DNA of 64,000 nucleotides from JANPCX01 sp050916095 (GTDB lineage Bacteria > Pseudomonadota > Gammaproteobacteria > Burkholderiales > Burkholderiaceae_C): contig CP050901.1 of NCBI GenBank assembly GCA_050916095.1, positions 1,984,001-2,048,000 on the forward strand, written 5' to 3'. Position numbers and translations under genes: made by a program. Positions 24,901-33,322 of the stretch are shown here, piece by piece. Numbering within the stretch: the stretch's first letter is position 1; each line of letters begins with the position of its first letter. The notes under the pieces were generated by a model. That model had not been told where the DNA came from. It saw only the letters and a list, made by a program, of their open reading frames with translations, and did no database searches.

Positions 24901-27234
24901 ATGACTTTTCCCCTGGGTTCACTCACTGACTCCGCCCAAACGCGGGGTGCCACTTCAACTGGGTCTGGCTTGCCAGCACAACCCGCCCAATTGGGTTTGA
25001 AGACAGCCGTCTTTTTGAGTGCTGTGGTGTGGCTTGTCGCACTGCTGGCTTTGCTCACCCACAGCCCGTTCGACGCTGCCTTTTCCACCTCAGGTGATGG
25101 CAGTGGGGTGCACAACCGCGCCGGCGTTTTAGGGGCCTGGGGTTCTGACCTCGCCTTCGTCTTTTTTGGCTATTCAGCTTGGTGGCTGATGGCTGTTGCC
25201 TTACGCACATGGTTGTCCGCCCTGGCCCGTTTGCTGCGTGGGGGGGGCACGGCCTCGGAACAACCGCCACTGTGGTGGTTGGCCGTGGGGGTGTTGCTGC
25301 TGCTTGGCGCCAGTTGCGCTTTGGAGTGGACACGGGTCTACGGCTGGGAGGCGCGCGTTCCTGGCGGCCACGCGGGTGGTGTGCTCGGGTTTTTGCTGGG
25401 CTCAACCAGCCAAACCTGGTTGGGATTTGCTGGTTCTGGTGTGCTTTGGATAGCCATGCTGGTGGCCGGTTTGGCCCTGGCGTTTCGGTTTTCATGGCTG
25501 GGTGTGGCGGAGTGGCTGGGAAGCAAACTCGATGCCGTGCGCGAACGCCGTGAAGAACGTTTGGAGATGGCGCAAGACATCCAGCTCGGTGAACAAGCGC
25601 AGCGTGAACGCGAGGTGATGGCCAAGGTGGAACATCGGCTGCAAGAAAGCCATGAACCTATCTTGATTGAAGCGCCGCTTATCGAGGTGCCCAAGAGTGC
25701 GCGGGTAGCCAAAGAGAAACAAAAACCGCTCTTCAGCGAGCTGGTGGACACCAAGCTGCCCCAGGTCGATTTGCTCGATGCGGCACCGAGCGTGCGTGTT
25801 GAAACCGTCACCTCCGAAACACTGGAGATGACCTCTCGTTTGATCGAGAAAAAACTCAAAGACTTTGGCGTGGAGGTGCGTGTCGTCACCGCCTCGCCCG
25901 GGCCGGTGATCACGCGTTACGAGATTGAACCGGCCACGGGTGTCAAAGGTTCGCAAGTGGTGAACCTCGCCAAAGACTTGGCGCGCAGCCTGAGTTTGGT
26001 CAGCATTCGGGTGGTGGAGACCATCCCCGGCAAAACCACCATGGCGCTGGAGTTGCCCAATGCCAAAAGGCAAACCATTCGGTTGTCGGAAATTCTGGGC
26101 TCAGAGGTTTACAACGCCGCCGCGTCCCAGCTCACCATGGGTTTGGGCAAGGACATCATTGGCGCGCCCGTGGTGGCCGACTTGGCCAAGATGCCGCACT
26201 GCCTGGTGGCTGGCACCACCGGTTCAGGCAAGTCGGTCGGCATCAACGCCATGATTCTGAGCTTGCTCTACAAGGCTGAAGCGCGTGATGTACGTTTGAT
26301 TTTGATCGACCCCAAGATGCTGGAGATGAGCGTCTACGAGGGCATTCCACACCTGTTGTGCCCTGTCGTCACCGACATGAAACAGGCCGCCAATGCGCTG
26401 AACTGGGGCGTAGGCGAGATGGAGCGGCGCTACAAACTCATGAGCAAGCTTGGGGTGCGCAACCTCGCGGGCTTCAATAAAAAGATCGATGAGGCGACAG
26501 CGCGTGGCGAGAAGCTGCCCAACCCCTTTAGCCTCACCCCCGAAGCGCCCGAGCCGATTGAACGGCTGCCCTATGTGGTCATCGTTATCGACGAGCTCGC
26601 CGACTTGATGATGGTGGTGGGCAAAAAGATTGAAGAGCTGATTGCACGTTTGGCACAGAAAGCGCGCGCCGCCGGTATTCACTTGATTTTGGCGACCCAG
26701 CGACCCAGCGTGGACGTCATCACAGGCCTGATCAAAGCCAACATCCCCACACGGTTGAGTTTTCAAGTCAGCAGCAAAATCGACAGCCGCACCATCCTGG
26801 ATCAAATGGGCGCTGAAGCGCTGCTTGGCATGGGCGACATGCTCTACATGCCCTCGGGCACGGGACTTCCTGTGCGAGTTCACGGCGCTTTTGTGAGTGA
26901 TGAAGAAGTGCACCGAGTGGTGGATTACCTCAAAACGCAAGGCGAGCCGAACTACATCGAGGGCATCCTGGAAGGCGGCCTGCTCGACAACGATGGGGGT
27001 GATGCTGGAGCAGGCGAGGGCGCCGGCGGCGGGGAGAGCGACCCGATGTACGACCAAGCCGTGGCCATCGTGTTGCAGCACAAACGCGCATCCATCTCGT
27101 TGGTGCAGCGCCATTTGCGCATAGGTTACAACCGCGCAGCACGTTTGTTGGAACAAATGGAGCAGTCCGGACTCGTTAGCAGCATGTCCACCAACGGCAA
27201 CCGCGACATCATTGTCCCGACACGAAACGAATGA
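24901..27234 (+). CDS. ftsK: DNA translocase FtsK
   Basis: Septum-located ATPase that pumps chromosome dimers to XerCD/dif during division. The 777-residue product has four N-terminal membrane segments (first about residues 38-58), a linker rich in charged residues, then the motor: Walker A GTTGSGKSVGINAM near residue 438, Walker B VVIVIDELADLMM, and ATQRPSVDVITGLIKANIP. The C-terminal gamma domain (YDQAVAIVLQHKRASISLVQ then RHLRIGYNRAARLLEQME) reads KOPS sites. An upstream TTG at 24883 is possible; the ATG at 24901 is preferred. The stop overlaps lolA by four bases. Confidence 0.96.
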   Translation: MTFPLGSLTDSAQTRGATSTGSGLPAQPAQLGLKTAVFLSAVVWLVALLALLTHSPFDAAFSTSGDGSGVHNRAGVLGAWGSDLAFVFFGYSAWWLMAVALRTWLSALARLLRGGGTASEQPPLWWLAVGVLLLLGASCALEWTRVYGWEARVPGGHAGGVLGFLLGSTSQTWLGFAGSGVLWIAMLVAGLALAFRFSWLGVAEWLGSKLDAVRERREERLEMAQDIQLGEQAQREREVMAKVEHRLQESHEPILIEAPLIEVPKSARVAKEKQKPLFSELVDTKLPQVDLLDAAPSVRVETVTSETLEMTSRLIEKKLKDFGVEVRVVTASPGPVITRYEIEPATGVKGSQVVNLAKDLARSLSLVSIRVVETIPGKTTMALELPNAKRQTIRLSEILGSEVYNAAASQLTMGLGKDIIGAPVVADLAKMPHCLVAGTTGSGKSVGINAMILSLLYKAEARDVRLILIDPKMLEMSVYEGIPHLLCPVVTDMKQAANALNWGVGEMERRYKLMSKLGVRNLAGFNKKIDEATARGEKLPNPFSLTPEAPEPIERLPYVVIVIDELADLMMVVGKKIEELIARLAQKARAAGIHLILATQRPSVDVITGLIKANIPTRLSFQVSSKIDSRTILDQMGAEALLGMGDMLYMPSGTGLPVRVHGAFVSDEEVHRVVDYLKTQGEPNYIEGILEGGLLDNDGGDAGAGEGAGGGESDPMYDQAVAIVLQHKRASISLVQRHLRIGYNRAARLLEQMEQSGLVSSMSTNGNRDIIVPTRNE

Positions 27235-27845
27235 AGTACAAGCTCCCCCTCCTGTCTGTGTTGCTTTGGTGTGTTTCCTTCGGTGCTCACGCCGACGCCG
27301 TTGACGCGCTCAAAGACTTTGTGCGTGACGTGAAATCTGGCCGTGCGCAGTTCAGCCAAACTGTCACCTCACCAGACGGTGCGCGCAAGAAAACGTCCGG
27401 TGGAAGTTTTGAATTCGTTCGGCCCAACCGTTTTCGGTTTGCCTACACCCAGCCCTTTGAGCAACTCATCGTCGGTGACGGCCAAAAGGTTTGGATTTTT
27501 GATGCCGACCTGAACCAAGCCAGTTCCAGAAAGTTTTCTCAAGCATTGGGAAACACACCGGCCGCCTTGCTGGCCGGTGGCGCGCTTGACAAAGACTTCG
27601 ACCTGAGCAAACAGCCCAGCAAAGATGGTCTGGACTGGGTGCTCGCCACGCCAAAAATCAAAGACAGCAGCTTCCAAGCCATGTTGGTGGGTTTTCGTGG
27701 CAAAGATTTGACCGCCGTGGACATCTTGGACAGCTTCGGTCAGCGCTCTGTACTGCAGTTCACCGGCTTTGTTGCCAATCCTGCCTTGCCCAATGAACGC
27801 TTTCAGTTCAAACCACCGCCGGGTGCGGATGTGATCGAGCAGTAA
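27231..27845 (+). CDS. lolA: Outer-membrane lipoprotein carrier protein LolA
   Basis: Periplasmic chaperone that carries lipoproteins from LolCDE to LolB. The 204-residue product has a Sec signal (MKYKLPLLSVLLWCVSFGAH, cut after AHA) and the LolA core: RAQFSQTV near the mature start, SGGSFEFVRPNRFRFAYTQP, and QLIVGDGQKVWIFDADLNQ. Its ATG overlaps the ftsK stop as ATGA, so the two are translationally coupled, the usual arrangement in beta- and gammaproteobacteria. Confidence 0.95.
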   Translation: MKYKLPLLSVLLWCVSFGAHADAVDALKDFVRDVKSGRAQFSQTVTSPDGARKKTSGGSFEFVRPNRFRFAYTQPFEQLIVGDGQKVWIFDADLNQASSRKFSQALGNTPAALLAGGALDKDFDLSKQPSKDGLDWVLATPKIKDSSFQAMLVGFRGKDLTAVDILDSFGQRSVLQFTGFVANPALPNERFQFKPPPGADVIEQ

Positions 27846-27868
27846 TAACGCCCAAACCCCAGCCTGCA

Positions 27869-29161
27869 GTGTCCAACAACCAACTGTCCCTGGCTGAGCC
27901 GATGCCAGTTCCCCTGGCCGAAGCCTTGCGGCCCCAAACACTGGACGACGTCATGGGGCAGCAGCATTTGTTGGGTCCTGGAAAATCACTGCGCGTCGCG
28001 TTTGAATCCGGTCGTCTGCATTCCATGATTCTTTGGGGGCCACCCGGTGTGGGCAAAACCACGCTGGCTCGGCTGATTGCGGGCTCGTTTGAGGCTCAGT
28101 TCATCAGCATGTCTGCGGTGCTGGGTGGGGTGAAAGACATTCGCGATGCGGTAGAACGTGCACAGGCTGCGGCCACAACTGGGCGGCGCACCGTGGTGTT
28201 CGTGGACGAAGTTCACCGCTTCAACAAATCACAGCAAGATGCCTTTTTGCCGCATGTGGAGTCCGGCCTGTTCGTCTTCATTGGCGCCACCACGGAAAAC
28301 CCATCGTTCGAGGTGAACTCTGCGCTGCTTTCTCGGGCGGCGGTGCACGTGCTCAAACCGCTGACCGCACAGGACTTGTCCGCCTTGTTGAGGCGTGCCC
28401 GGGCGCATATGCAAGCGCCGGAGCTGTCCGAGCCGGCCGAACAACAACTGGTGGCCTATGCCGACGGCGACGCCAGGCGACTGCTCAATGCCTACGAAGC
28501 CTTGGTTCATGTCGCAGACGCGGGGACGGTTGTGCTGGATGAAGCCTTGTTGCAAAGCGCACTGGGTGAACAGATGCGTCGTTTCGACAAAGGCGGCGAC
28601 CACTTCTACGACACCATCTCTGCCCTGCACAAATCCATACGCGGCAGCGATCCTGATGCCGCGCTTTACTGGTTTGTTCGCATGCTCGATGCAGGTGTTG
28701 ATCCCAAGTATCTGTCCCGACGCCTGCTCCGCATGGCCAGCGAAGACATCGGCCTGGCCGATCCCCGCGCGTTGGCCATGGCCAACGATGGTGCGCTCAC
28801 TTTTGAGCGTTTGGGCTCCCCTGAAGGTGAGCTGGCGTTGGCCCAGGTGGTGGTGTATCTCGCGATGGCGCCCAAGTCCAATGCGGTGTACCTTGCCTAC
28901 AAGGCCGCTCGTGCGCTGGTGCAACAAAGTGGCACACAACCCGTGCCCTTGCATTTGCGCAATGCCCCGACTCGGCTGATGAAAGAGTTGGACTACGGAA
29001 AAGGGTATCGGTATGCCCATGACGAACCCGGTGGAGTCGCCCAGGGCGAACGCTACTGGCCGGATGCCATGCCGCAGCACAGGTTGTACGAACCTGTGGA
29101 TCGTGGGTTGGAAATCCGCATCGCCGAACGTTTGAATGAACTGCGAAAAACCCGCTATTAG
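27869..29161 (+). CDS. rarA: Replication-associated recombination protein A (AAA+ ATPase)
   Basis: RarA (MgsA) is a clamp-loader-like AAA+ ATPase acting at stalled replication forks. The 430-residue product has Walker A WGPPGVGKTTLARLIA, Walker B VVFVDEVHRFNKSQQDAFLP, sensor 1 FIGATTENPSFEVN, and the C-terminal tetramerisation region (HKSIRGSDPDAALYWFVRML). The start is GTG at 27869; an ATG at 27902 would shorten it by 11 residues. It lies 23 bases after lolA. Confidence 0.95.
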   Translation: MSNNQLSLAEPMPVPLAEALRPQTLDDVMGQQHLLGPGKSLRVAFESGRLHSMILWGPPGVGKTTLARLIAGSFEAQFISMSAVLGGVKDIRDAVERAQAAATTGRRTVVFVDEVHRFNKSQQDAFLPHVESGLFVFIGATTENPSFEVNSALLSRAAVHVLKPLTAQDLSALLRRARAHMQAPELSEPAEQQLVAYADGDARRLLNAYEALVHVADAGTVVLDEALLQSALGEQMRRFDKGGDHFYDTISALHKSIRGSDPDAALYWFVRMLDAGVDPKYLSRRLLRMASEDIGLADPRALAMANDGALTFERLGSPEGELALAQVVVYLAMAPKSNAVYLAYKAARALVQQSGTQPVPLHLRNAPTRLMKELDYGKGYRYAHDEPGGVAQGERYWPDAMPQHRLYEPVDRGLEIRIAERLNELRKTRY

Positions 29162-29372
29162 GCGAACTTTTTATTGGCGCATGTTTGGTCAATCAGTGTA
29201 AGTCTCTATAAAGTAGGCAGATATCGGAATCTTTGTTTGCCGATTCCGCGTCTAGAATTCCGCCGCACACAGCCGATGCAATGCGGTGGTGGTGAGTTCA
29301 AATTGGCGGGTTTCTTGCTTGCCGACATGGCAAGCCCTACCGGCCCCGATACCGAACCGAGGAGATCCCTTC

Positions 29373-30296
29373 ATGGAGACTTTTGTCCAGCAAATCATCA
29401 ATGGGCTGGTGCTGGGAAGCGTGTACGCGCTGATCGCACTGGGCTATACGATGGTCTACGGCATCATCAACCTCATCAACTTCGCCCATGGCGATGTGCT
29501 CATGGTGGGGGCCCTCACGAGTTGGACGGTGGTCACCGTGCTGGCGGCCTCGGGTTTGCCGGGTTGGTTGCTGCTGCTGATCTCGGTGATTGCGGCCATC
29601 GTGGTTTGCTCTCTTTTGAATTTCTCGATCGAAAAAGTAGCCTATCGACCGCTGCGTAATGCGCCAAGGCTTGCGCCATTGATCGCCGCCATGGGCGTGA
29701 GTTTGCTGCTGCAAACCCTGGCCATGATCATCTGGAAGCCTCAGAACAAGCCATACCCGCAGCTGTTGCCCGTCGAGCCGTATTTCGTTTTTGGAGCGGT
29801 CATCAACACCGTGCAAATATTGATTTTGGTCGTCACCGCCATCGCTTTGGCGTCGCTGATGTACCTGGTCAACAAAACCAAGCTGGGTCGCGCCATGCGT
29901 GCGACTGCGGAAAACCCGCGCGTCGCCTCCCTGATGGGGGTGCGTCCTGACACCGTGATCTCGGTCACTTTCATCATTGGTGCCGCTTTGGCCGCTTTGG
30001 CGGGGGTGATGTATGCCGCCAACTACGGCATCGTCAACCACCACATGGGCTTCTTGCCGGGCTTGAAGGCCTTCACGGCGGCGGTATTCGGTGGCATCGG
30101 CAACTTGGCTGGGGCGATGGTGGGCGGTGTACTTTTAGGTTTGATTGAAGCGCTGGGGGCGGGCTACATCGGCGACTTCACGGGAGGTATTCTCGGTAGC
30201 AACTACCAAGACATTTTTGCCTTCATTGTGTTGATCTTGGTGCTCACCCTGAGGCCGCAAGGCCTGCTGGGCGAGCGTGTGGCCGACCGCGCTTGA
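29373..30296 (+). CDS. livH: Branched-chain amino acid ABC transporter permease LivH
   Basis: Inner-membrane permease of 307 residues, with about eight spans and the family start FVQQIINGLVLGSVYALIAL. The conserved GRAMRATAENPRVASLMGV coupling loop and the GLKAFTAAVFGGIGNLAGAM segment are present. GAGGAGAT lies 7 bases before the ATG at 29373; the longer frame from 29286 runs through leader sequence. The 211-base leader carries a perfect 7-bp hairpin (29317-29335, loop GACAT), a possible regulatory or pause structure. First gene of livHMGF. Confidence 0.95.
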   Translation: METFVQQIINGLVLGSVYALIALGYTMVYGIINLINFAHGDVLMVGALTSWTVVTVLAASGLPGWLLLLISVIAAIVVCSLLNFSIEKVAYRPLRNAPRLAPLIAAMGVSLLLQTLAMIIWKPQNKPYPQLLPVEPYFVFGAVINTVQILILVVTAIALASLMYLVNKTKLGRAMRATAENPRVASLMGVRPDTVISVTFIIGAALAALAGVMYAANYGIVNHHMGFLPGLKAFTAAVFGGIGNLAGAMVGGVLLGLIEALGAGYIGDFTGGILGSNYQDIFAFIVLILVLTLRPQGLLGERVADRA

Positions 30297-30318
30297 TGGC
30301 AGTCCAGGAGAAAACACC

Positions 30319-31416
30319 ATGAACACACAGAAAAACAAGCTGGGCATTTTTTTGTTGGCAGCGGTTGGTCTCTTGATCGTGCCTTTGGTTGCGCAGCAGT
30401 TTGGCAATGCGTGGGTACGCATCATCGACATTGCACTGCTTTATGTGCTGCTGGCGCTCGGGTTGAACATCGTGGTCGGTTATGCAGGTTTGCTGGACTT
30501 GGGTTACGTCGCGTTTTACGCGGTCGGAGCCTATATGTTTGCATTGTTGTCCGGCCCGCATCTGTTTGAAACCTTCCCCGCCATTGCGGCCATGTTTCCC
30601 GGTGGCATGCATACACCCCTGTGGCTCGTGATTCCGCTGGGTGCTTTGCTCGCCGGCTTCTTCGGCGTGATGCTGGGCGCCCCCACGTTACGTTTGCGCG
30701 GCGACTACCTGGCCATTGTCACGCTCGGGTTTGGTGAAATCATTCGCATCTTCTTGAACAACCTGGACCATCCAGTCAACGTCACCAACGGCCCCAAAGG
30801 TTTGGCGCAAATTGATTCGATGAGAATTTTTGGCTTTGACTTTGGAACCCCCACCCACATCTTTGGGTTCACCATCCCCAGCGTCACCAACTACTACTAC
30901 CTCTTTCTCGCCTTGGTGGTGGTGTCTGTCATCATTTGTTATCGCCTGGAGCGCAGCCGCGTTGGACGTGCCTGGATGGCCATTCGCGAAGACGAAATTG
31001 CTGCCAAGGCCATGGGCATCAACACCCGCAATCTGAAGTTGCTCGCATTCGGCATGGGCGCGACATTTGGTGGTGTATCCGGTGTGATGTTTGCGTCCTT
31101 CCAGGGCTTCGTGTCTCCCGAGTCGTTTTCGCTGCAAGAGTCGATCATGATTGTTGCGATGGTGGTGCTCGGTGGCATCGGGCACATTCCCGGTGTGATC
31201 GTGGGCGCTTTGTTGTTGGCCGCTCTCCCGGAGGTATTGCGTTATGTGGCAGGGCCGCTGCAACAAATGACCGATGGACGACTTGACGCATCCATCCTGC
31301 GTCAGCTGCTCGTGGCGTTGGCCATGATCGGCATCATGTTGGTGCGTCCTAGAGGCTTGTGGCCTGCGCCCGAGCATGGCAAAACCGCACCCACACCTGC
31401 GCAGCCATCGGCTTGA
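30319..31416 (+). CDS. livM: Branched-chain amino acid ABC transporter permease LivM
   Basis: Second permease, 365 residues, with the signature GLNIVVGYAGLLDLGYVAFY near the N-terminus and the coupling loop GRAWMAIREDEIAAKAMGIN. CCAGGAG precedes the ATG at 30319, 22 bases after livH. The extra periplasmic loop between the early spans (FETFPAIAAMFPGGMHTPLW) is longer than in some homologues. Together with LivH it forms the membrane channel. Confidence 0.95.
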   Translation: MNTQKNKLGIFLLAAVGLLIVPLVAQQFGNAWVRIIDIALLYVLLALGLNIVVGYAGLLDLGYVAFYAVGAYMFALLSGPHLFETFPAIAAMFPGGMHTPLWLVIPLGALLAGFFGVMLGAPTLRLRGDYLAIVTLGFGEIIRIFLNNLDHPVNVTNGPKGLAQIDSMRIFGFDFGTPTHIFGFTIPSVTNYYYLFLALVVVSVIICYRLERSRVGRAWMAIREDEIAAKAMGINTRNLKLLAFGMGATFGGVSGVMFASFQGFVSPESFSLQESIMIVAMVVLGGIGHIPGVIVGALLLAALPEVLRYVAGPLQQMTDGRLDASILRQLLVALAMIGIMLVRPRGLWPAPEHGKTAPTPAQPSA

Positions 31417-31427
31417 AGGAGCACGAC

Positions 31428-32204
31428 ATGACAGAAACCGTACTCAAAGTTGCCGGCATCTCCAAACGTTTTGGCGGCTTGCAGGCCTTGTCTGATGTGG
31501 GCATCACCATCAACAAAGGTCAGGTCTATGGCCTGATTGGTCCCAACGGCGCTGGAAAAACGACGTTCTTCAATGTCATCACCGGGCTTTACACGCCTGA
31601 CTCAGGGAGTTTTGAGCTGGGCGGTGCGCCCTACAAACCCACGGCGGTACACGAAGTGGCCAAGGCGGGCATCGCACGCACATTCCAGAACATTCGCCTG
31701 TTCTCCGACATGACTGCGCTTGAGAACGTGATGGTGGGCCGCCATGTGCGCGCTCATTCTGGCTTGATCGGTGCCATTTTTCAGACCAAGAGTTTCGTGG
31801 CAGAAGAAGCGGCCATCACCAAACGTGCACAAGAGCTGCTCGACTATGTGGGCATCGGCAAGTTTTCTGAATACAAAGCCCGTACCCTGAGTTACGGCGA
31901 CCAGCGCCGCTTGGAAATTGCGCGCGCTTTGGCCACCGATCCCAAGTTGATCGCTTTGGATGAGCCTGCCGCCGGCATGAACGCCACAGAAAAAGTGGTG
32001 CTGCGTGAACTCATCGACCGCATCCGCAATGATGGCCGCACCATTTTGTTGATCGAACACGATGTAAAACTCGTCATGGGCTTGTGTGACCGCGTCACGG
32101 TCCTGGACTACGGCAAACAAATTGCCGAAGGCACACCGTTTGATGTGCAGCGCAACGACAAAGTGATCGAGGCCTATCTGGGCGCCGGTCACAAAGCCCA
32201 CTGA
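31428..32204 (+). CDS. livG: Branched-chain amino acid ABC transporter ATPase LivG
   Basis: The 258-residue ATPase has Walker A GPNGAGKTTFFNVITG, signature TLSYGDQRRLEIARALA (YGDQR being typical of LivG), Walker B LIALDEPAAGMNATE and switch LIEHDVKLVM. AAGGAGCACGAC precedes the ATG at 31428, 11 bases after livM. It pairs with LivF. Confidence 0.95.
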   Translation: MTETVLKVAGISKRFGGLQALSDVGITINKGQVYGLIGPNGAGKTTFFNVITGLYTPDSGSFELGGAPYKPTAVHEVAKAGIARTFQNIRLFSDMTALENVMVGRHVRAHSGLIGAIFQTKSFVAEEAAITKRAQELLDYVGIGKFSEYKARTLSYGDQRRLEIARALATDPKLIALDEPAAGMNATEKVVLRELIDRIRNDGRTILLIEHDVKLVMGLCDRVTVLDYGKQIAEGTPFDVQRNDKVIEAYLGAGHKAH

Positions 32205-32228
32205 GCCCACTGATTCAAGGACTGCAAA

Positions 32229-32942
32229 ATGAGCAAAACATTGTTGAAAGTCAGTGGCCTCAAGGTGGCATATGGCGGCATTCAAGCTGTCAAGGGCGTG
32301 AGTTTTGAGGTTCACGAAGGGGAGTTGGTCAGCTTGATTGGTGCCAACGGGGCCGGCAAAACCACCACGCTCAAGGCCATCACCGGCACGCAACCAGCGG
32401 CCTCGGGCGACATCGAATTCATGGGCCACTCCATCAAAGGGCAGGGGCCCTGGGATTTGGTCAAGCAGGGCTTGGTCATGGTTCCAGAAGGGCGGGGCAC
32501 CTTCACCCGCATGACCATCACTGAAAACCTGCAAATGGGTGCTTTCGTTCGCAAAGACAACCAAGTGGAAGCGGACATCGAAAAGGTCTTTGCCATCTTC
32601 CCGCGTTTGAAAGAGCGTCGCAACCAACTGGCGGGCACCATGTCCGGTGGCGAGCAACAAATGCTGGCCATGGGCAGGGCGCTGATGGCCAAACCCAAGG
32701 TGCTGCTGTTGGACGAGCCCTCCATGGGTTTGTCGCCCATCATGGTCGACAAAATCTTCGAGGTGGTGGATCAAATTCACCGCGAAGGCACCACGGTACT
32801 TTTGGTGGAACAAAACGCCAGCCGAGCCCTCGGCTTGGCCAGCCGTGGTTATGTGATGGATTCGGGCGAAGTCACCATGAGCGGGGACGCCAAGGTATTG
32901 CTCGATGATCCCAAAGTGCGGGCCGCCTACCTAGGCGAGTAG
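32229..32942 (+). CDS. livF: Branched-chain amino acid ABC transporter ATPase LivF
   Basis: The 237-residue ATPase has Walker A GANGAGKTTTLKAITG, signature TMSGGEQQMLAMGRALM, Walker B LLLDEPSMGLSP and VEQNASRALGLASRGYVM, all in the LivF pattern. It ends the livHMGF set. No livK binding-protein gene adjoins; the nearest Liv-type binding protein is at 43490. The 380 bases after it, up to 33322, contain no supported gene but do contain an operator-like palindrome. Confidence 0.95.
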   Translation: MSKTLLKVSGLKVAYGGIQAVKGVSFEVHEGELVSLIGANGAGKTTTLKAITGTQPAASGDIEFMGHSIKGQGPWDLVKQGLVMVPEGRGTFTRMTITENLQMGAFVRKDNQVEADIEKVFAIFPRLKERRNQLAGTMSGGEQQMLAMGRALMAKPKVLLLDEPSMGLSPIMVDKIFEVVDQIHREGTTVLLVEQNASRALGLASRGYVMDSGEVTMSGDAKVLLDDPKVRAAYLGE

Positions 32943-33063
32943 ACCGCAGGTTTACCACTCCCCCATTTTTTTGCACATTGCAGCGCTTCACGTTGGAGCG
33001 TTCGTGGTCTGGCGACCTCCTCACTCTACGGGGCGGGCACGACGAAGGTTCGGCACGCATAGC

Positions 33064-33105
33064 ACACCTGTCGCGCAGCCGCGCTTTGTCAGTATTGACA
33101 GGTGT
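33064..33105. promoter_or_regulatory. Operator-like nested inverted repeats upstream of the TPP/P450 operon
   Basis: ACACCTGTC (33064-33072) and GACAGGTGT (33097-33105) are perfect 9-bp inverted copies. Within them TGTCA-GTAT-TGACA (33087-33100) is a second perfect palindrome sharing the right half-site. The cluster of TGTC/GACA half-sites lies about 220 bases before the thiamine-diphosphate enzyme gene, in a gap without other features. It could bind a dimeric regulator of that operon, or be a weak hairpin. No regulator gene is adjacent. Confidence 0.4.
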
Positions 33106-33322
33106 TGGCCTGGTATGTCGCTAGATACACTTTGGTCACTTTGTTGATTAATTAAGTTATTCGACAAAGGACAACGCACGGCCCCTTGCACCGGTCTTGG
33201 TGCTTTAGGCGTATCCGCTGATCGCGGACTTTCGACAAGTAAATTCCAACCTTGGTGACGCCCCGATGCCCTGTATGTATGGCTGAGACGGTGGCCGAGC
33301 GGGGTCAACGGGAGTAGTTGCT

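Noticed and set aside
33064..33105. lux-box for a quorum-sensing regulator
   Set aside because: ACCTGT and ACAGGT are about 26 bases apart instead of 8, and no luxR/luxI gene is near.
33285..33310. tRNA-like phrase (GGTGGCCGAGCGG) before the ThDP enzyme gene
   Set aside because: Resembles a class II tRNA D-arm, but no acceptor, anticodon or T-arm can be folded around it.
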